Assembly (NCBI GenBank): GCA_905480605.1
Contig: CAJQRD010000038.1
Coordinates: 1 to 64,000, forward strand
Direction of reading: 5' to 3'
Origin: an uncultured Saprospiraceae bacterium
Lineage (GTDB): Bacteria > Bacteroidota > Bacteroidia > Chitinophagales > Saprospiraceae
DNA: 64,000 nt
A model generated the notes under the pieces. It was not told the DNA's origin, did no database searches, and saw only the letters and a list, made by a program, of their open reading frames with translations. This document shows, piece by piece, positions 63,647 through 64,000 of this stretch (position 1 is the stretch's first letter; each line of letters starts with the position of its first letter). Both the position numbers and the translations under genes were made by a program.

Positions 63647-64000
63647 CTAAGCCAATAATTTGTCAACAGTATAATTAATCATCTTCTCGAGATCTTTCAA
63701 AAATAATTTTCCTTTTTTCAGATTTGATAATCTTGGTAGGTGATCTACATAAAAACTTTGATTCAAAACCATTTCAAAAACAGTGGCACTTATTGATGTT
63801 GGGTACTTAAACTTTGGGTTTACTTCTTTAAATATATCAGCCATCCTTTCAACCAGTTTTTTATACGGAATAAAAAACCCATCTTCATTCTCTTTATCAA
63901 TATTATAAATATGATAAGACTTTGAGCTTTCCTTCATAATAATTAAATGAAGTTTATTTTCATTGATATACTCAGTTAATTCAGATTCTATTGAAGCATA
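63647..64000 (-). CDS. Partial CDS, C-terminal part of a TetR/AcrR-like regulator
   Basis: The frame is open to the right edge of the window (in frame from 64000), so the N-terminus with any HTH is outside. The 117 visible residues are helical (YINENKLHLIIMKESSKSYH, YKKLVERMADIFKEVNPKFK, then ISATVFEMVLNQSFYVDHLP) in the style of the ligand-binding half of TetR-family regulators. A Met at 63937 is internal and should not be taken as the start. The family call is tentative. Convergent with the hybrid sensor gene. Confidence 0.4.
   Translation of the reverse strand, partial: YASIESELTEYINENKLHLIIMKESSKSYHIYNIDKENEDGFFIPYKKLVERMADIFKEVNPKFKYPTSISATVFEMVLNQSFYVDHLPRLSNLKKGKLFLKDLEKMINYTVDKLLA

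Noticed and set aside
1-64000. tRNA, rRNA, tmRNA and CRISPR arrays
   Set aside because: All intergenic stretches were read; no cloverleaf, conserved rRNA segment or regular spacer array was seen.

Overview
The window is AT-rich, bacterial and gene-dense, and almost certainly from a member of the Bacteroidota. Five genes end in type IX secretion (T9SS) style sorting domains (PNPxx motif, then a beta-rich tail ending in a basic or aromatic stretch). There is a TonB-dependent receptor with a carboxypeptidase-regulatory-like N-terminus and a 7TMR-DISM/AraC hybrid two-component protein. Shine-Dalgarno sequences are largely absent, and several starts are preceded by TAnnTTTG, the -7 element of the Bacteroidota primary sigma factor. 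No rRNA, tRNA, CRISPR array, integrase or transposase was seen. The organism cannot be named from the sequence.

Layout. 0.2-9 kb holds RecQ, a ketopantoate-reductase-like enzyme, acetyltransferases, a DoxX-like protein, hydrolases, thioredoxin and CorA. 9.1-11.6 kb is a manganese-type ABC operon (DtxR-family regulator, membrane-anchored binding protein, ATPase) without a permease and with a clear palindromic operator. 11.9-14.1 kb is a K+-dependent membrane pyrophosphatase. 14.2-22.6 kb has a PNGase F-like secreted protein, a DUF1801 protein and a tail-fibre-like protein with a Peptidase_S74 chaperone, set among three copies of a terminator-headed repeat. 22.7-24.8 kb is an ECF sigma/RskA anti-sigma pair divergent from a fasciclin gene. 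25-30 kb holds DUF4197, Dus, a DASS transporter, a frameshifted coiled-coil protein and a YdeI-like protein. 30.3-35.2 kb has a decayed TPR histidine kinase, a NarL-type regulator with a divergent intact TPR kinase, and a PLP enzyme. 35.2-54.3 kb is rich in secreted and outer-membrane proteins: an M43 metalloprotease, a DUF547-barrel/Omp85 pair, an M28 peptidase, a patatin, a CotH-family protein, cysteine dioxygenase and a 1949-residue T9SS protein. 54.5-63.6 kb is an envelope locus: two barrel proteins (one with a histidine-rich loop), a TonB receptor, a lipoprotein PI-PLC and a hybrid sensor. A partial TetR-like gene closes the window.

Seven genes are visibly broken. The fasciclin, coiled-coil, M43 and TonB-receptor genes each carry one lesion, which may be real, programmed, or a sequencing/assembly error. 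The TonB-domain-like gene, the small lipoprotein gene and the TPR-HisKA_2 kinase carry several lesions and are true remnants. Duplicated intergenic terminator units occur at two places (18.3-20.5 kb and 54.3-54.6 kb).

No single wholly new system is proven. The best candidates for follow-up are the SigK-RskA-fasciclin module, the permease-less manganese-type operon with its operator, the DUF547-barrel/Omp85 pair, the terminator-headed repeats, and the His-rich barrel/TonB receptor locus.
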